From NCBI RefSeq assembly GCF_008831045.1, contig NZ_WAJS01000022.1, forward strand, positions 1 through 48,555: a stretch of 48,555 nt of DNA. The letters run 5' to 3'. The stretch is from Adlercreutzia muris (lineage in GTDB: Bacteria; Actinomycetota; Coriobacteriia; Coriobacteriales; Eggerthellaceae). Under the pieces are notes generated by a model, which was given only the letters and a program-made list of their open reading frames with translations, had not been told where the DNA came from and did not search any database. Positions 36,380 through 44,533 of the stretch are shown one piece after another. Position numbers and translations under genes: made by a program. Positions within the stretch are counted from its first letter, which is position 1, and every line of letters starts with the position of its first letter.

Positions 36380-37639
36380 ATGGCGAAGAAGAAGGCCCAG
36401 CACGCGCTTCATATCAAGAGTCACACCCACGGCTCCTCGAACGAGATTTCCTTCAGCGTGCTTGATGCGGCCCGCGAGGCCCGGGATGCCGCCGAACGGG
36501 ATCGACGAGAGGGCGCCGGCGCGGGGAGGGTTCCGCTGTTTACGCTCGGGCGGGGGAAGAAGCCCCGCGCCACCCCGGCCCGAAGCCAGTCCATCGTCAT
36601 TCCCGAAGGTGCGGCCCCCGCGCGGTCCTCGGCATCATCGTTCGCCTCGGCTGCCGCGGCAGAGGTGGATCGCCGGGCTTTTCGCATCGTTCCCGTGGTC
36701 GTGGTCGTTTGTGTGCTCTTGGCCCTGGCCCTCACCCTCGGGCAAACGCTCATCTCTATGCGCACCCAGCAGCAGGGCTTTCGCTCCTCGCTGAACGATA
36801 ACATCAGCGTTATCACCAGTTGCGATGAGACATTGATTCCCTTCGACGAGTTGGTCATGGCCCAATACGACAGAAAGCGCCTTTCTCCGTCAGCCGCCGG
36901 CCAGCATGCCCCTTCTTTCGAGGATCTGTCGGAGGGCTACCGCCGCGTCGTCACCGATATTGCCCCTTCGCGGGCTCAGTTGGAAGAGTCGTTGGCCGCC
37001 ATTGAATCGATGCGCCCGACCCTCGCCGATAACAATGCCGAGGAGGCAGCCCATCAGGCTGTGACCGCGGCCCGGGCGCGCCTGAACATGCTCGATGCTG
37101 GCGTGGCTATCATCGAGCAATCTCTCATGGCCACCGAGGCGTTCCTCGATTGCCAGGGAGGATGGAGGGCCGTCATCAACGCTGACGCTGCTGCTCGGGA
37201 GGCGACGGCACTGCTGCGCGAGATGTCCGAGGCCAATGTGCGCGCCTCGATGGAGGAGAGCGACGAGGCCGTAACGCAGCTGAATGACGCCCGAGAGCTC
37301 TTCACCAAGGCTCAAGGTGCTTATCCCGGCCTCGATCTGGACTCTTTCATCGCCTATGTGGAGAAGCGCCTTGAGGCGCAGCAGGCCGCCCTCGCCTCCG
37401 ACCAGGCCTATCTCGATCGCGATAAGGAGGCTCTGGCCGAGGAGAACGACCGCTACAACGCCCTTGAGGCCGAGGCCGCGGCGCTGGCCCAGGATCTGGG
37501 CGACGATCCCGATCAACGCGTGGCCAATCGATTCTATGAATCGATTGAGGATCAGGTGACAGTTTATGAGGCCGAACGGCTCAAAGCGGGTAATGCTGAT
37601 ACGTTTCTCCGTGATTATTTGGGCCAGAGCGTCCAATAG
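36380..37639 (+). CDS. Single-pass membrane protein with long extracytoplasmic coiled coil
   Basis: This 419-residue protein has no recognised family. A basic, low-complexity cytoplasmic part (about 1-105; GRGKKPRATPARSQ) is followed by one transmembrane helix (IVPVVVVVCVLLALALTLGQTL, about 106-128). The rest is an alanine/glutamate-rich, mostly helical region with predicted coiled coils (for example QAALASDQAYLDRDKEALAEENDRYNALEAEAAALAQDL). The N-terminus resembles a charged tether. The ATG at 36380 lies shortly after GGAG; an earlier in-frame ATG would overlap the helicase gene. It is followed by the M28-like gene, so the two may act together, but this is inference. Confidence 0.75.
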   Translation: MAKKKAQHALHIKSHTHGSSNEISFSVLDAAREARDAAERDRREGAGAGRVPLFTLGRGKKPRATPARSQSIVIPEGAAPARSSASSFASAAAAEVDRRAFRIVPVVVVVCVLLALALTLGQTLISMRTQQQGFRSSLNDNISVITSCDETLIPFDELVMAQYDRKRLSPSAAGQHAPSFEDLSEGYRRVVTDIAPSRAQLEESLAAIESMRPTLADNNAEEAAHQAVTAARARLNMLDAGVAIIEQSLMATEAFLDCQGGWRAVINADAAAREATALLREMSEANVRASMEESDEAVTQLNDARELFTKAQGAYPGLDLDSFIAYVEKRLEAQQAALASDQAYLDRDKEALAEENDRYNALEAEAAALAQDLGDDPDQRVANRFYESIEDQVTVYEAERLKAGNADTFLRDYLGQSVQ

Positions 37640-37647
37640 CGTATACT
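37619..37647 (+). promoter_or_regulatory. Promoter before the M28-like gene
   Basis: TTGGGC (37619-37624), a 17-nt spacer and TATACT (37642-37647) overlap the end of the preceding gene. The predicted transcript start is near 37654, which favours translation from the ATG at 37697. Confidence 0.5.
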
Positions 37648-37696
37648 AGTAATAATTGTGTCAACAGACCTCTTTGAACGAGGAAAGGCAACGTAC

Positions 37697-40600
37697 ATGG
37701 CCGAGCTAAACGAATGCGTCGCATACTTGTCTCAGGAAATCGGCCCGCGTCCGGCGGGAACCGAGGAAGAGCAGCGTGCGGCTCTCTATATCAGCGAGAC
37801 GCTCTCTGCCGAAACGGGCCTGCCCACCACCATGGAAGACTTCCAGTGCAACCCCGACAGCACCCTTCCACGGGCCCTTGTGGGCGGAGTCGCGGTGCTC
37901 ATGACCCTGGTGGCCACTATCTTCTCCGTAGTCTCGGTTGCCTCTATTGTGATCGGGTTTCTGTGTGTGCTCCTCCTGGCTGCTGAGATTTTCGACAAGC
38001 CTGTACTTTCACGCCTGCTCAATCGGGGAGCGAGCCAGAACGTCGTGGCGAAGTACGTTCCCTTGAAGTCGGCGAAGCAGGCGAGTCGCCGGCGCAAGGT
38101 CATCATCGTCGCCCATTATGACAGTGGCAAGATCCGCCGCGATTTGAACAGCGCCGTCATTACGGCGCTTCCCCTTCTGTATTGGGTTGAATTTGCTGCT
38201 ATGGTGCTCATGCCCGTGCTGCTGCTCGTTCGCATGATCGTGACCCCCGCCGATGGCGCCCTCATCGCCTTCAACGTTGCCCTGGCCGTCGCTATGGCTG
38301 TGGCGGTGCTGCCGACTCTCTCTTTCGCTCTGGAGAAGCTGAGCACCTACAACGACGGGGCGAACTGCAACGCCTCGGGTGTGGCGGTGCTGCTGGATGT
38401 GGCCGCTCGCGTGGCTGCTTCCCGCGATATTCCCGACGGGGACGAACCACTGATCCACGGTGCTGCCGCAGCGGCCTCGGCGGGGTTGGTGCCCGAGGGC
38501 GCTGAGCTTGTGTACGATGTTCCCTCGAACACCGACGAGCTGGACTCTTCCATGGAATCGGCGGCCGAACGTCTCGCCGCTGCCAAGGCAGCGGTCGCGG
38601 CGCTCTCCGGCAAGCCGGTGGCCGAAACCGAAGCTGTGACCTCTCCCGCCTCTGATCCTGAGGAGGAGGCTCCGGCACCGGCCTGCCCCGACCCGGCCCC
38701 GGCCTTGGAGGCAGAGCCCCCGACCGCTTCTCCGGTTATCGTTCCCGTTCAGGCTCCGGCGCCGGCTATCGAGCCCGCGGTGCCCGACTGGTTCAAGAAG
38801 GGGCAAGAGCAGGCGAAGAAGCCGAAGGTGGAGAAGCCAGTGCAGCGCTCGCGCTATGCCGCCGCTTTGGAGCGCGCCGAAGAAGAGATAACTGCCCGCG
38901 AGGAATCTCAGAAGAGCGCCACAGAGGAGTTGAGCGCCCGCATGCGCGGGATGCGTGCTTCGGTGCAGGCCGCTTCGGCGGCAGCCGGCGCCCAGCCGAC
39001 CGGTGTGATTGCTGACCTGCCGCCGCTGGAAGAGAGCCCAGCTGCTGTGGCCGCCCCGTCGGTGGAGCCTCAGGTTGCCCCGGTAGCGCCCGTTTTGGCG
39101 GATACGCCTATTCCCGCCACCGAAGAGGCTCCCGTCCCGCCTGCGGTTGCCGCCGCAGTGCCGGAGGAAGTGCTGACTCCCTCTCCGGCAGATATTCCTT
39201 CTCCCCTTGATCGTAGCGCGGCAGTGGATCTGTCCCAGGTTCCGGCAGTGGCGGCCGATGATCCCGATGTGGTTCTCCGCGAGGGCCAGCGGCCGTTGAC
39301 GGGCGCCACCGTCGCAGCGCCTCCCGTCGGTGCTTCGCCGCTGGCGGGCATTCCCACTCCGGCTGATCAGGCTGCGGAAGGTTCCCGCCGCCTCGTCATT
39401 CCCTCGGTGGGGGAGATTCCCCCGGTGGTCGAGGGAGCGTCGGATTCGTCTCCGCGCAAGCGCCGCGCCATCTCCCTGCCGAATATCGGCATTTCCCAGG
39501 AGCTCCCTCGTATCTCCATGGACGATCATCTCCAGGCCGCCCCTTTGGCGGAGGAGCGTCCGGCCCACGATGGCCGGGTACGCGACCTTTCGGCGATCGT
39601 GCCCTCTGTCGCTTCTCCGGCGACTCCCCCTGCTGCTCCTCACTCGGCCGCCCTGCGCGACGCCCTGCCGTCTCTTTCCCAGGTCCCGGCGGCGGCCGAC
39701 CCGGGACTGTCGGGTAGCATCAACTTGGCCGGATCTTTCTCGGCCATGGGCGCCACGGGCGCGGCGGCCCCTCTGACTGACGACATGTTCGAGGCCGCCA
39801 GCGAGGATGACCTCTATATCGAGGACGTGGACGATTCGGCTTACATGGAGCAGGTCACCGAGACGGGCGCCATGGCTGGCCCCGGCTATGTGGAGATGCC
39901 CAAGAGCCGCTTTGGTCGCATCTTCGGCAAGCGCCGGCGCCACGCTCAGGTTGAGGCTTCCACTCCTCAGGAATGGCTCGACGTCGAGGACACCTTCGAT
40001 GCCCGCGAGGCGGGTGCCGCGCGAGGCGGCTGGGAGAGCTTCCGCGAGGAAGATGAATTCGATGGCTACGATGAGGACTTCGATCCTCGGCAGACCACGG
40101 CCTTCTCTCCCGACTTTGGAGAGAACCAGTCCAACGCGGCCGCTCCTCTCCACCGCCGCGGCCGTCACTTCGAGGGCGGAGCCTTCTCGCGAGGCACCGC
40201 CGACGGCGAAGAACCGTTCGATGAGGAGGAGTCCCGGCCCCGTCGTGAGGCCGTTTCCAGCTTCGCCGATGGGCTTCCCGCAGGCTTCGTGTTTGACGAT
40301 GCCCCCGAGGCAGCGGCCATCGAGCAGTTTCACAGCAAACGCATCGATATGGAAGTGTGGTTCGTTGCCCTGGGCTCTGAGCTTGCCGGTAATGGCGGCA
40401 TGCGCGCCTTCATGGAGACTCACGAGGCCGAGCTCAAAGGCTCTATTATCATCGAGCTGGAGGCCCTTGGCGCCGGCGAGCTGACCTTGATGGACAGAGA
40501 GGGCACCTACCTGCCGAAGAAGGCGTCGAGTCGTATGAAGCGCCTCGTGCGCAAAGCCGGCCAGGCCGTGGGGCTGTCCGTGGGCGATGGTACCATGGAA

Positions 40601-40780
40601 TGGCGCGATAGTGCTTCGGCCTATGCCATGAAGCACGGCCAGCAGGCCATGCACCTTGCGGGCATGGAGGGCAAGAAGCCGACGTTCTTCGGCGAGGCCG
40701 ATGACGTACTGGAGAATGTCGACGGCGATCAGCTGGCTCTCAACAGCGATTTCGTTATGGAACTGCTGAAGCAAATCTGA
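37697..40780 (+). CDS. M28-like membrane peptidase interrupted by a long disordered insertion
   Basis: This is a 1027-residue protein. The N-terminus (LSQEIGPRPAGTEEEQRAALYI) and AHYDS (His140, Asp142) match the start of M28 zinc aminopeptidases. Two hydrophobic segments (about 60-97) precede HYD and two more (about 155-212) follow it. NDGANCNASGVAVLLDVAAR (about 219-238) corresponds to the zinc-bridging aspartate block. About 630 residues of Pro/Ala/Glu-rich sequence follow, probably disordered. The peptidase core resumes near 883 (WFVALGSELAGNGG, IIIELEALG) and has a late His at 986. The usual EE pair reads SE and the later Asp is Glu, so catalysis is uncertain. A GTG at 37658 is possible, but the ATG at 37697 follows GAGGAAAGG. 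Confidence 0.72.
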   Translation: MAELNECVAYLSQEIGPRPAGTEEEQRAALYISETLSAETGLPTTMEDFQCNPDSTLPRALVGGVAVLMTLVATIFSVVSVASIVIGFLCVLLLAAEIFDKPVLSRLLNRGASQNVVAKYVPLKSAKQASRRRKVIIVAHYDSGKIRRDLNSAVITALPLLYWVEFAAMVLMPVLLLVRMIVTPADGALIAFNVALAVAMAVAVLPTLSFALEKLSTYNDGANCNASGVAVLLDVAARVAASRDIPDGDEPLIHGAAAAASAGLVPEGAELVYDVPSNTDELDSSMESAAERLAAAKAAVAALSGKPVAETEAVTSPASDPEEEAPAPACPDPAPALEAEPPTASPVIVPVQAPAPAIEPAVPDWFKKGQEQAKKPKVEKPVQRSRYAAALERAEEEITAREESQKSATEELSARMRGMRASVQAASAAAGAQPTGVIADLPPLEESPAAVAAPSVEPQVAPVAPVLADTPIPATEEAPVPPAVAAAVPEEVLTPSPADIPSPLDRSAAVDLSQVPAVAADDPDVVLREGQRPLTGATVAAPPVGASPLAGIPTPADQAAEGSRRLVIPSVGEIPPVVEGASDSSPRKRRAISLPNIGISQELPRISMDDHLQAAPLAEERPAHDGRVRDLSAIVPSVASPATPPAAPHSAALRDALPSLSQVPAAADPGLSGSINLAGSFSAMGATGAAAPLTDDMFEAASEDDLYIEDVDDSAYMEQVTETGAMAGPGYVEMPKSRFGRIFGKRRRHAQVEASTPQEWLDVEDTFDAREAGAARGGWESFREEDEFDGYDEDFDPRQTTAFSPDFGENQSNAAAPLHRRGRHFEGGAFSRGTADGEEPFDEEESRPRREAVSSFADGLPAGFVFDDAPEAAAIEQFHSKRIDMEVWFVALGSELAGNGGMRAFMETHEAELKGSIIIELEALGAGELTLMDREGTYLPKKASSRMKRLVRKAGQAVGLSVGDGTMEWRDSASAYAMKHGQQAMHLAGMEGKKPTFFGEADDVLENVDGDQLALNSDFVMELLKQI

Positions 40781-40795
40781 TATATCTCTCAGCCA

Positions 40796-40804
40796 TGATA
40801 TGAT
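40796..40804 (+). promoter_or_regulatory. Extended -10 of tRNA-Arg
   Basis: TGATATGAT is a TGN-extended -10, 12 bp before the tRNA 5' end. No strong -35. Confidence 0.4.
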
Positions 40805-40815
40805 GGCCCGCATCC

Positions 40816-40891
40816 GCCCCCGTAGCTCAGCGGATAGAGCGTCGGTTTCCTAAACCGTGCGTCGGAGGTTCGAGTCCTCTCGGGGGCGCCA
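40816..40891 (+). tRNA. tRNA-Arg (CCU)
   Basis: This is a 76-nt cloverleaf with an encoded CCA. The acceptor GCCCCCG pairs with CGGGGGC, the T arm contains GGTTCGAGTCC, and the loop TTCCTAA gives anticodon CCU (reads AGG). A terminator follows 13 bp later. Confidence 0.97.
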
Positions 40892-40904
40892 GAGATTTCC
40901 TTGG

Positions 40905-40936
40905 GCCGCCGCTAGCTTTTGCTGGCGGCGGCTTTT
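40905..40936 (+). terminator. Intrinsic terminator after tRNA-Arg
   Basis: A 12-bp stem (40905-40916 with 40921-40932, one G-U pair) with a TTTT loop is followed by TTTT. Confidence 0.8.
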
Positions 40937-41175
40937 ACTTGGTGAAGAGGCGATGCAGACAGTTCGTGTCGGGTCGTTGCAGCGGTTTGCTGGCGGTCTT
41001 CGGGGACGGCGGGGCGGTGTGCGGTGGGACTGAGATGCGGCTTTCTTGCGACATAAGTGCGGTTTTGGGCTGGTAGGATATGACTGCGACCGAAGCAATG
41101 TGTGATTACCGTGATGGACGCGAGCGGCTTGAGGCCGGGGCGGGGTGTTCTGATAGACTAATCAGGCTATTCCTG
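40937..41175. other. Gap between the tRNA-Arg terminator and the rpsF leader
   Basis: About 240 bp (part of a 340-bp gene-free interval) without a supported gene. It is G/T-rich on the plus strand. A weak promoter candidate, TTGAGG (41129-41134) with GATAGA (41152-41157) at 17-nt spacing, could serve rpsF. Nothing else stands out. Confidence 0.45.
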
Positions 41176-41207
41176 CTCCGGCGTGTGCCTTCACCAGCCC
41201 GGAGCCG
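41176..41207 (+). promoter_or_regulatory. Possible S6:S18-binding leader of rpsF
   Basis: CTCCGG (41176-41181) pairs with CCGGAG (41199-41204), and CCG follows directly. S6:S18 autoregulatory leaders carry a structured CCG element upstream of rpsF, so this is a plausible match; the full consensus was not verified. Confidence 0.4.
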
Positions 41208-41231
41208 TAAAGTCCAAAGGAGGTGAGCTGG

Positions 41232-41525
41232 ATGAAGGCTTATGAACTGCTGTTTATTGTGCCCCCCACGATCGATGACGAGACTCGCGCTGGCGTGATG
41301 AAGCGCATCGAGACCACTCTCGCTGAGAGCAACGGTGTTGTGGACAACGTCGACAACTGGGGCAAGCGCAAACTCGCTTATGAGATCAACGGTCTGTCCG
41401 ACGGCGACTACACTCTCATCGATTTCCATGCTGATCCGCAGAGCATTGCCGAGCTCGATCGCGTGCTGCGCATTAACGATGCCGTTATGCGTCACATGGT
41501 CGTGGCCCGCGCCGATCGCGACTAG
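41232..41525 (+). CDS. rpsF: Ribosomal protein bS6
   Basis: This is a 97-residue small-subunit protein that binds 16S rRNA as a pair with bS18. It starts MKAYELLFIVPPTIDDE and contains NVDNWGKRKLAYEINGLSDGDYTLIDF, typical of bS6. It has a near-perfect ribosome site (AAAGGAGGTGA) 8 nt before the ATG. It heads the conserved rpsF-ssb-rpsR-rplI operon. Confidence 0.97.
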   Translation: MKAYELLFIVPPTIDDETRAGVMKRIETTLAESNGVVDNVDNWGKRKLAYEINGLSDGDYTLIDFHADPQSIAELDRVLRINDAVMRHMVVARADRD

Positions 41526-41576
41526 TTTGGAAACCGGGCAGTCCGACTGGGCTGCTCACTGTGAGAAGAGGTAGAA

Positions 41577-42056
41577 ATGAGCATCAACCGTGTGATCATC
41601 AGCGGCAATCTGACCCGCGATCCTGAGCTGCGCCAGACCCAGTCGGGTATGGCCGTGCTGAGCTTCGGCGTGGCGGTTAACGACCGCCGCAAGAACCCCT
41701 CCACGGGCGAATGGGAGGATTATCCGAACTTCGTGGACTGCACGATGTTCGGTGCCCGCGCCAACAGCTTGGCCCAGTATCTGTCCAAGGGCACCAAGGT
41801 GTCCATCGAGGGCAAGCTTCGCTGGAGCCAATGGGAGCGTGATGGCCAGAAGCGCAGCAAGCTGGAGGTCATCGTTGACGAGCTCGAGTTCATGTCGAGC
41901 CGCAACAGCAACGGTGGTGCCCCGTCCTATGGCGGAGATTCCTACGGCGGAGGCCAGAGCTACGCTGCTCCGGCGCCTGCATATAGCGTCCCTGCCCCCG
42001 CGGCCCCCGTCATTGATGCCTCCTCTTCTGTGTACGATGATGACATTCCGTTTTAA
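41577..42056 (+). CDS. ssb: Single-stranded DNA-binding protein
   Basis: This is a 159-residue SSB. The OB-fold covers about residues 1-110 ([43 protein letters not shown]). A Gly/Ala/Pro/Ser-rich flexible tail ends in DDDIPF, the acidic tip that recruits partner proteins. It lies between rpsF and rpsR, the usual position. Confidence 0.97.
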   Translation: MSINRVIISGNLTRDPELRQTQSGMAVLSFGVAVNDRRKNPSTGEWEDYPNFVDCTMFGARANSLAQYLSKGTKVSIEGKLRWSQWERDGQKRSKLEVIVDELEFMSSRNSNGGAPSYGGDSYGGGQSYAAPAPAYSVPAPAAPVIDASSSVYDDDIPF

Positions 42057-42076
42057 GCGAAACGAAAGAGGTTAAC

Positions 42077-42337
42077 ATGGCCGATTACGCTAAGCAGCCT
42101 CGTCGTAAGTATTGCCAGTTCTGCAAGGACGACGTGGAGTATATCGATTACAAAGATACTCAAACGCTGCGCAAGTATGTTACCGATCGTGGCAAGATCA
42201 AGCCCCGTCGCGTCACTGGTGCCTGCACTCAGCACCAGCGCGACATCGCGGAGGCCGTCAAGCGCGCCCGCGTCATGGCTCTCATGCCCTATGCCGTTCC
42301 CGCGGTGAGCGGTCGTGGCGACCGCCGCAACCGCTAG
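42077..42337 (+). CDS. rpsR: Ribosomal protein bS18
   Basis: This is an 86-residue basic protein of the small subunit, partner of bS6. [17 protein letters not shown] and [35 protein letters not shown] are diagnostic. The CxxC plus a later Cys/His suggest the zinc-binding form of bS18. It follows ssb by 20 bp. Confidence 0.97.
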   Translation: MADYAKQPRRKYCQFCKDDVEYIDYKDTQTLRKYVTDRGKIKPRRVTGACTQHQRDIAEAVKRARVMALMPYAVPAVSGRGDRRNR

Positions 42338-42351
42338 GCGAAGGAGGAACC

Positions 42352-42945
42352 ATGAAAGTTATTCTTCTGAAGGAACTCCACGGCAAGGGCGGCGAGGGCG
42401 ACGTCATCGACGTCAACCGTGGCTATGCCAACAACTTCCTGCTCACTCAGGGCTACGCTGTGAAGGCTACCCCGGGCAATCTGAAGCAGCTGGAGGAGCG
42501 TAAGAAGAACATCGCCAAGCGCGAGGAGACCCGCATTGCCGATGCCAACGCTCTGGCTGCGAAGCTCAACGACGCCACCGTGCGCGTTATCGCCCAGGTG
42601 GGCGAAGAGGGCGTGCTCTTCGGCTCCGTCACGGCTCCGGCCGTGGCCGACGCCATCGCCGAGCAGCTCGAGGTCGAGATCGACAAGCGCCGTGTCGAGC
42701 TGGGCAAGCCGATCAAGATGGTGGGTACCTACGAGGTTCCCGTCTCCCTGTACCGCGACATCAAGGGCATTGTGACCGTGATCGTCGGAGGCGAGGGCAT
42801 GGATGAGGAGTCCGCTGAGACCGTCGAGGCCTTTGATGAGGCTCTCGGGATTGCTGAGACCCCGGCTCCCGAGACCGTTGAGATCGACGGCCAGGTTTCC
42901 GAGGACGGCACCGTCGAGGCTGAGGTGACCGAGATCGAGGAGTAA
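42352..42945 (+). CDS. rplI: Ribosomal protein bL9 with acidic C-terminal extension
   Basis: This is a 197-residue large-subunit protein. MKVILLKELHGKGGEGDVIDVNRGYANNFLL is the bL9 N-terminal rRNA-binding domain, followed by the central helix and C-domain (VLFGSVTAPAVADAI). The family is usually about 150 residues; the last 45-50 here are strongly acidic (EESAETVEAFDEALG...VTEIEE). AAGGAGG precedes the ATG. A UUCG-loop terminator ends the operon. Confidence 0.96.
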   Translation: MKVILLKELHGKGGEGDVIDVNRGYANNFLLTQGYAVKATPGNLKQLEERKKNIAKREETRIADANALAAKLNDATVRVIAQVGEEGVLFGSVTAPAVADAIAEQLEVEIDKRRVELGKPIKMVGTYEVPVSLYRDIKGIVTVIVGGEGMDEESAETVEAFDEALGIAETPAPETVEIDGQVSEDGTVEAEVTEIEE

Positions 42946-42969
42946 GCTCCTTTCTGATCGATCCCTGCA

Positions 42970-42998
42970 AAGGCCCTCGTTCGCGAGGGCCTTTTTCT
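42970..42998 (+). terminator. Intrinsic terminator after rplI
   Basis: A perfect 10-bp stem AAGGCCCTCG/CGAGGGCCTT with a TTCG tetraloop is followed by TTTCT. It ends the rpsF operon. Confidence 0.92.
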
Positions 42999-43026
42999 AT
43001 CCTGAGACCCATCGTTGGGGCCTGTT

Positions 43027-43042
43027 TGTTTCCCGTGAAACA
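43027..43042. promoter_or_regulatory. parS: parS-like site before dnaB
   Basis: TGTTTCCCGTGAAACA matches parS at 15 of 16 positions. It lies about 22 kb from oriC, between rplI and dnaB. Confidence 0.55.
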
Positions 43043-43108
43043 ATAGAGCGCAAGAGGGGCGGGGAGATTCACGCTACAATAGAGGAGACCTAAGAGAAAG
43101 AGTTTTTT

Positions 43109-44524
43109 ATGTCGTTTGCCCCCCAGGACCAGGACCCGCAGAGCCAAGGCGTCATCGCACCCCGTGCGCAGCTTCCTCAGAATATTGAGGCCGAGCAGTC
43201 GGTGCTGGCTGCTTGTATTCTCAATCACGAGGTGACCGAAGAAGTGGTCATGCGTATTCGGCCCGAGAACTTCTTCCGTCCCGCTCATCGGGTCATCTTC
43301 GAGGGTATCCAGAATTTGATCGGTCGCCGCATTCCCGTGGACCCCATCTCCCTCGCCGACACCCTGAAGGCCCTGGGCCAGTTGGAGGCCGTGGGAGGGC
43401 GCGCCTATTTGGCGGAACTTGCCGACAACACGTTCTCGCTCACAAGCTGGGAGCGCCATGTGGAGATCGTGAAGCGCCAGGCCATTCTGCGCGACTTGGT
43501 GTTCGCCTCCGCTCAGATCAACGCCCTGGCCTACGACGCCCCCGATGATGTGAACGAAGTCGTTGAGGAAGCGGAGAAGATGTTGCTTGAGGTAACCGAG
43601 AAGCGCGTTTCCTCCACGTTCCGCAAGATGGACGAGCTCGTAGCCGAGGCCTATGAGCAGATCACCCTTTTGGCGAACCAGCGCAATCATGTGGTGGGCG
43701 TTCCCACGGGCTTCAAGGATGTTGACGACCTGATCCACGGGTTCCGCGGGGGAGACCTGGTGATCTTGGCTGCTCGTCCCGGTGTGGGCAAGACGTCCTT
43801 CGCTCTGAATCTGGCCACCAATGCCGCAAAGGCCGGCGTGGCCGTCACATTCTTCTCGTTGGAGATGGGTGCCGAACAGCTGGTGCAGCGTATCTTGTGC
43901 TCCGAGGCCCGCGTGTCGCTCTCGAAGCTGCGCAGCGGCCAGATCGCCGACGGCGACTGGGGCGCCCTGGCCGAGCATTCGGGGAGGCTCGCCGCATTGG
44001 ACATGTACATCGACGACACACCGGGCCTGTCCATCTTGGAGGCCCGCGCCAAAGCCCGCCGGGAACTGCGCAACGTAAAGGAGGGTCAGAAGGGCCTTAT
44101 CGTCGTAGACTACCTGCAGCTCATGGAGCCTGGCCCCAACACGCGTAACAAGAGCACTAACGACCAGGTTGGCGAGATCTCCCGTGGACTGAAGATTCTC
44201 GCGAAGGAAATGAACATGCCGGTCATTGCCTTGTCCCAGTTGTCGCGCGCCGTGGAGCAGCGCGGCAAGGACAAGCGCCCCATGCTCTCCGACCTGCGCG
44301 ACTCCGGTTCCATCGAGCAGGATGCCGACATCGTCATGTTCATCGATCGGTCCATGAGTGAAATCGAGGCCGAGAGCGAGAGCCGCCCCGATCTGGGCAC
44401 GGCAAAGCTCATCGTGGCAAAGCACCGCAATGGTGCCACGCGCGATATCGACCTCGCCTTCAATCCGGAATTCACCAAGTTCATGGATTTCGTGGACGAT
44501 TCCCGTTTCGATTCCTCCTTCTAG
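43109..44524 (+). CDS. dnaB: Replicative DNA helicase DnaB
   Basis: This is a 471-residue hexameric 5'-3' helicase. The N-domain starts at LPQNIEAEQSVLAACI. The RecA-like core has Walker A AARPGVGKTSFALN (about 220-233), FFSLEMGAEQLVQRIL, Walker B LIVVDYLQLM, SQLSRAVEQRGKDKRPMLSDLRDSGSIEQDAD and AKHRNGATRDIDLAF. There is no intein. The ribosome site is weak. A TACAAT (43075-43080) may be its -10. It follows rplI, as in many genomes. Confidence 0.97.
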   Translation: MSFAPQDQDPQSQGVIAPRAQLPQNIEAEQSVLAACILNHEVTEEVVMRIRPENFFRPAHRVIFEGIQNLIGRRIPVDPISLADTLKALGQLEAVGGRAYLAELADNTFSLTSWERHVEIVKRQAILRDLVFASAQINALAYDAPDDVNEVVEEAEKMLLEVTEKRVSSTFRKMDELVAEAYEQITLLANQRNHVVGVPTGFKDVDDLIHGFRGGDLVILAARPGVGKTSFALNLATNAAKAGVAVTFFSLEMGAEQLVQRILCSEARVSLSKLRSGQIADGDWGALAEHSGRLAALDMYIDDTPGLSILEARAKARRELRNVKEGQKGLIVVDYLQLMEPGPNTRNKSTNDQVGEISRGLKILAKEMNMPVIALSQLSRAVEQRGKDKRPMLSDLRDSGSIEQDADIVMFIDRSMSEIEAESESRPDLGTAKLIVAKHRNGATRDIDLAFNPEFTKFMDFVDDSRFDSSF

Positions 44525-44533
44525 GAAGCGCCA

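Noticed and set aside
38009-40813. 934-codon minus-strand frame opposite the M28-like gene
   Set aside because: Arg/Gly/His-rich antisense shadow without motifs. The plus strand has peptidase motifs, a promoter and a ribosome site. Because the plus-strand insertion is itself low complexity, this was considered but not accepted.
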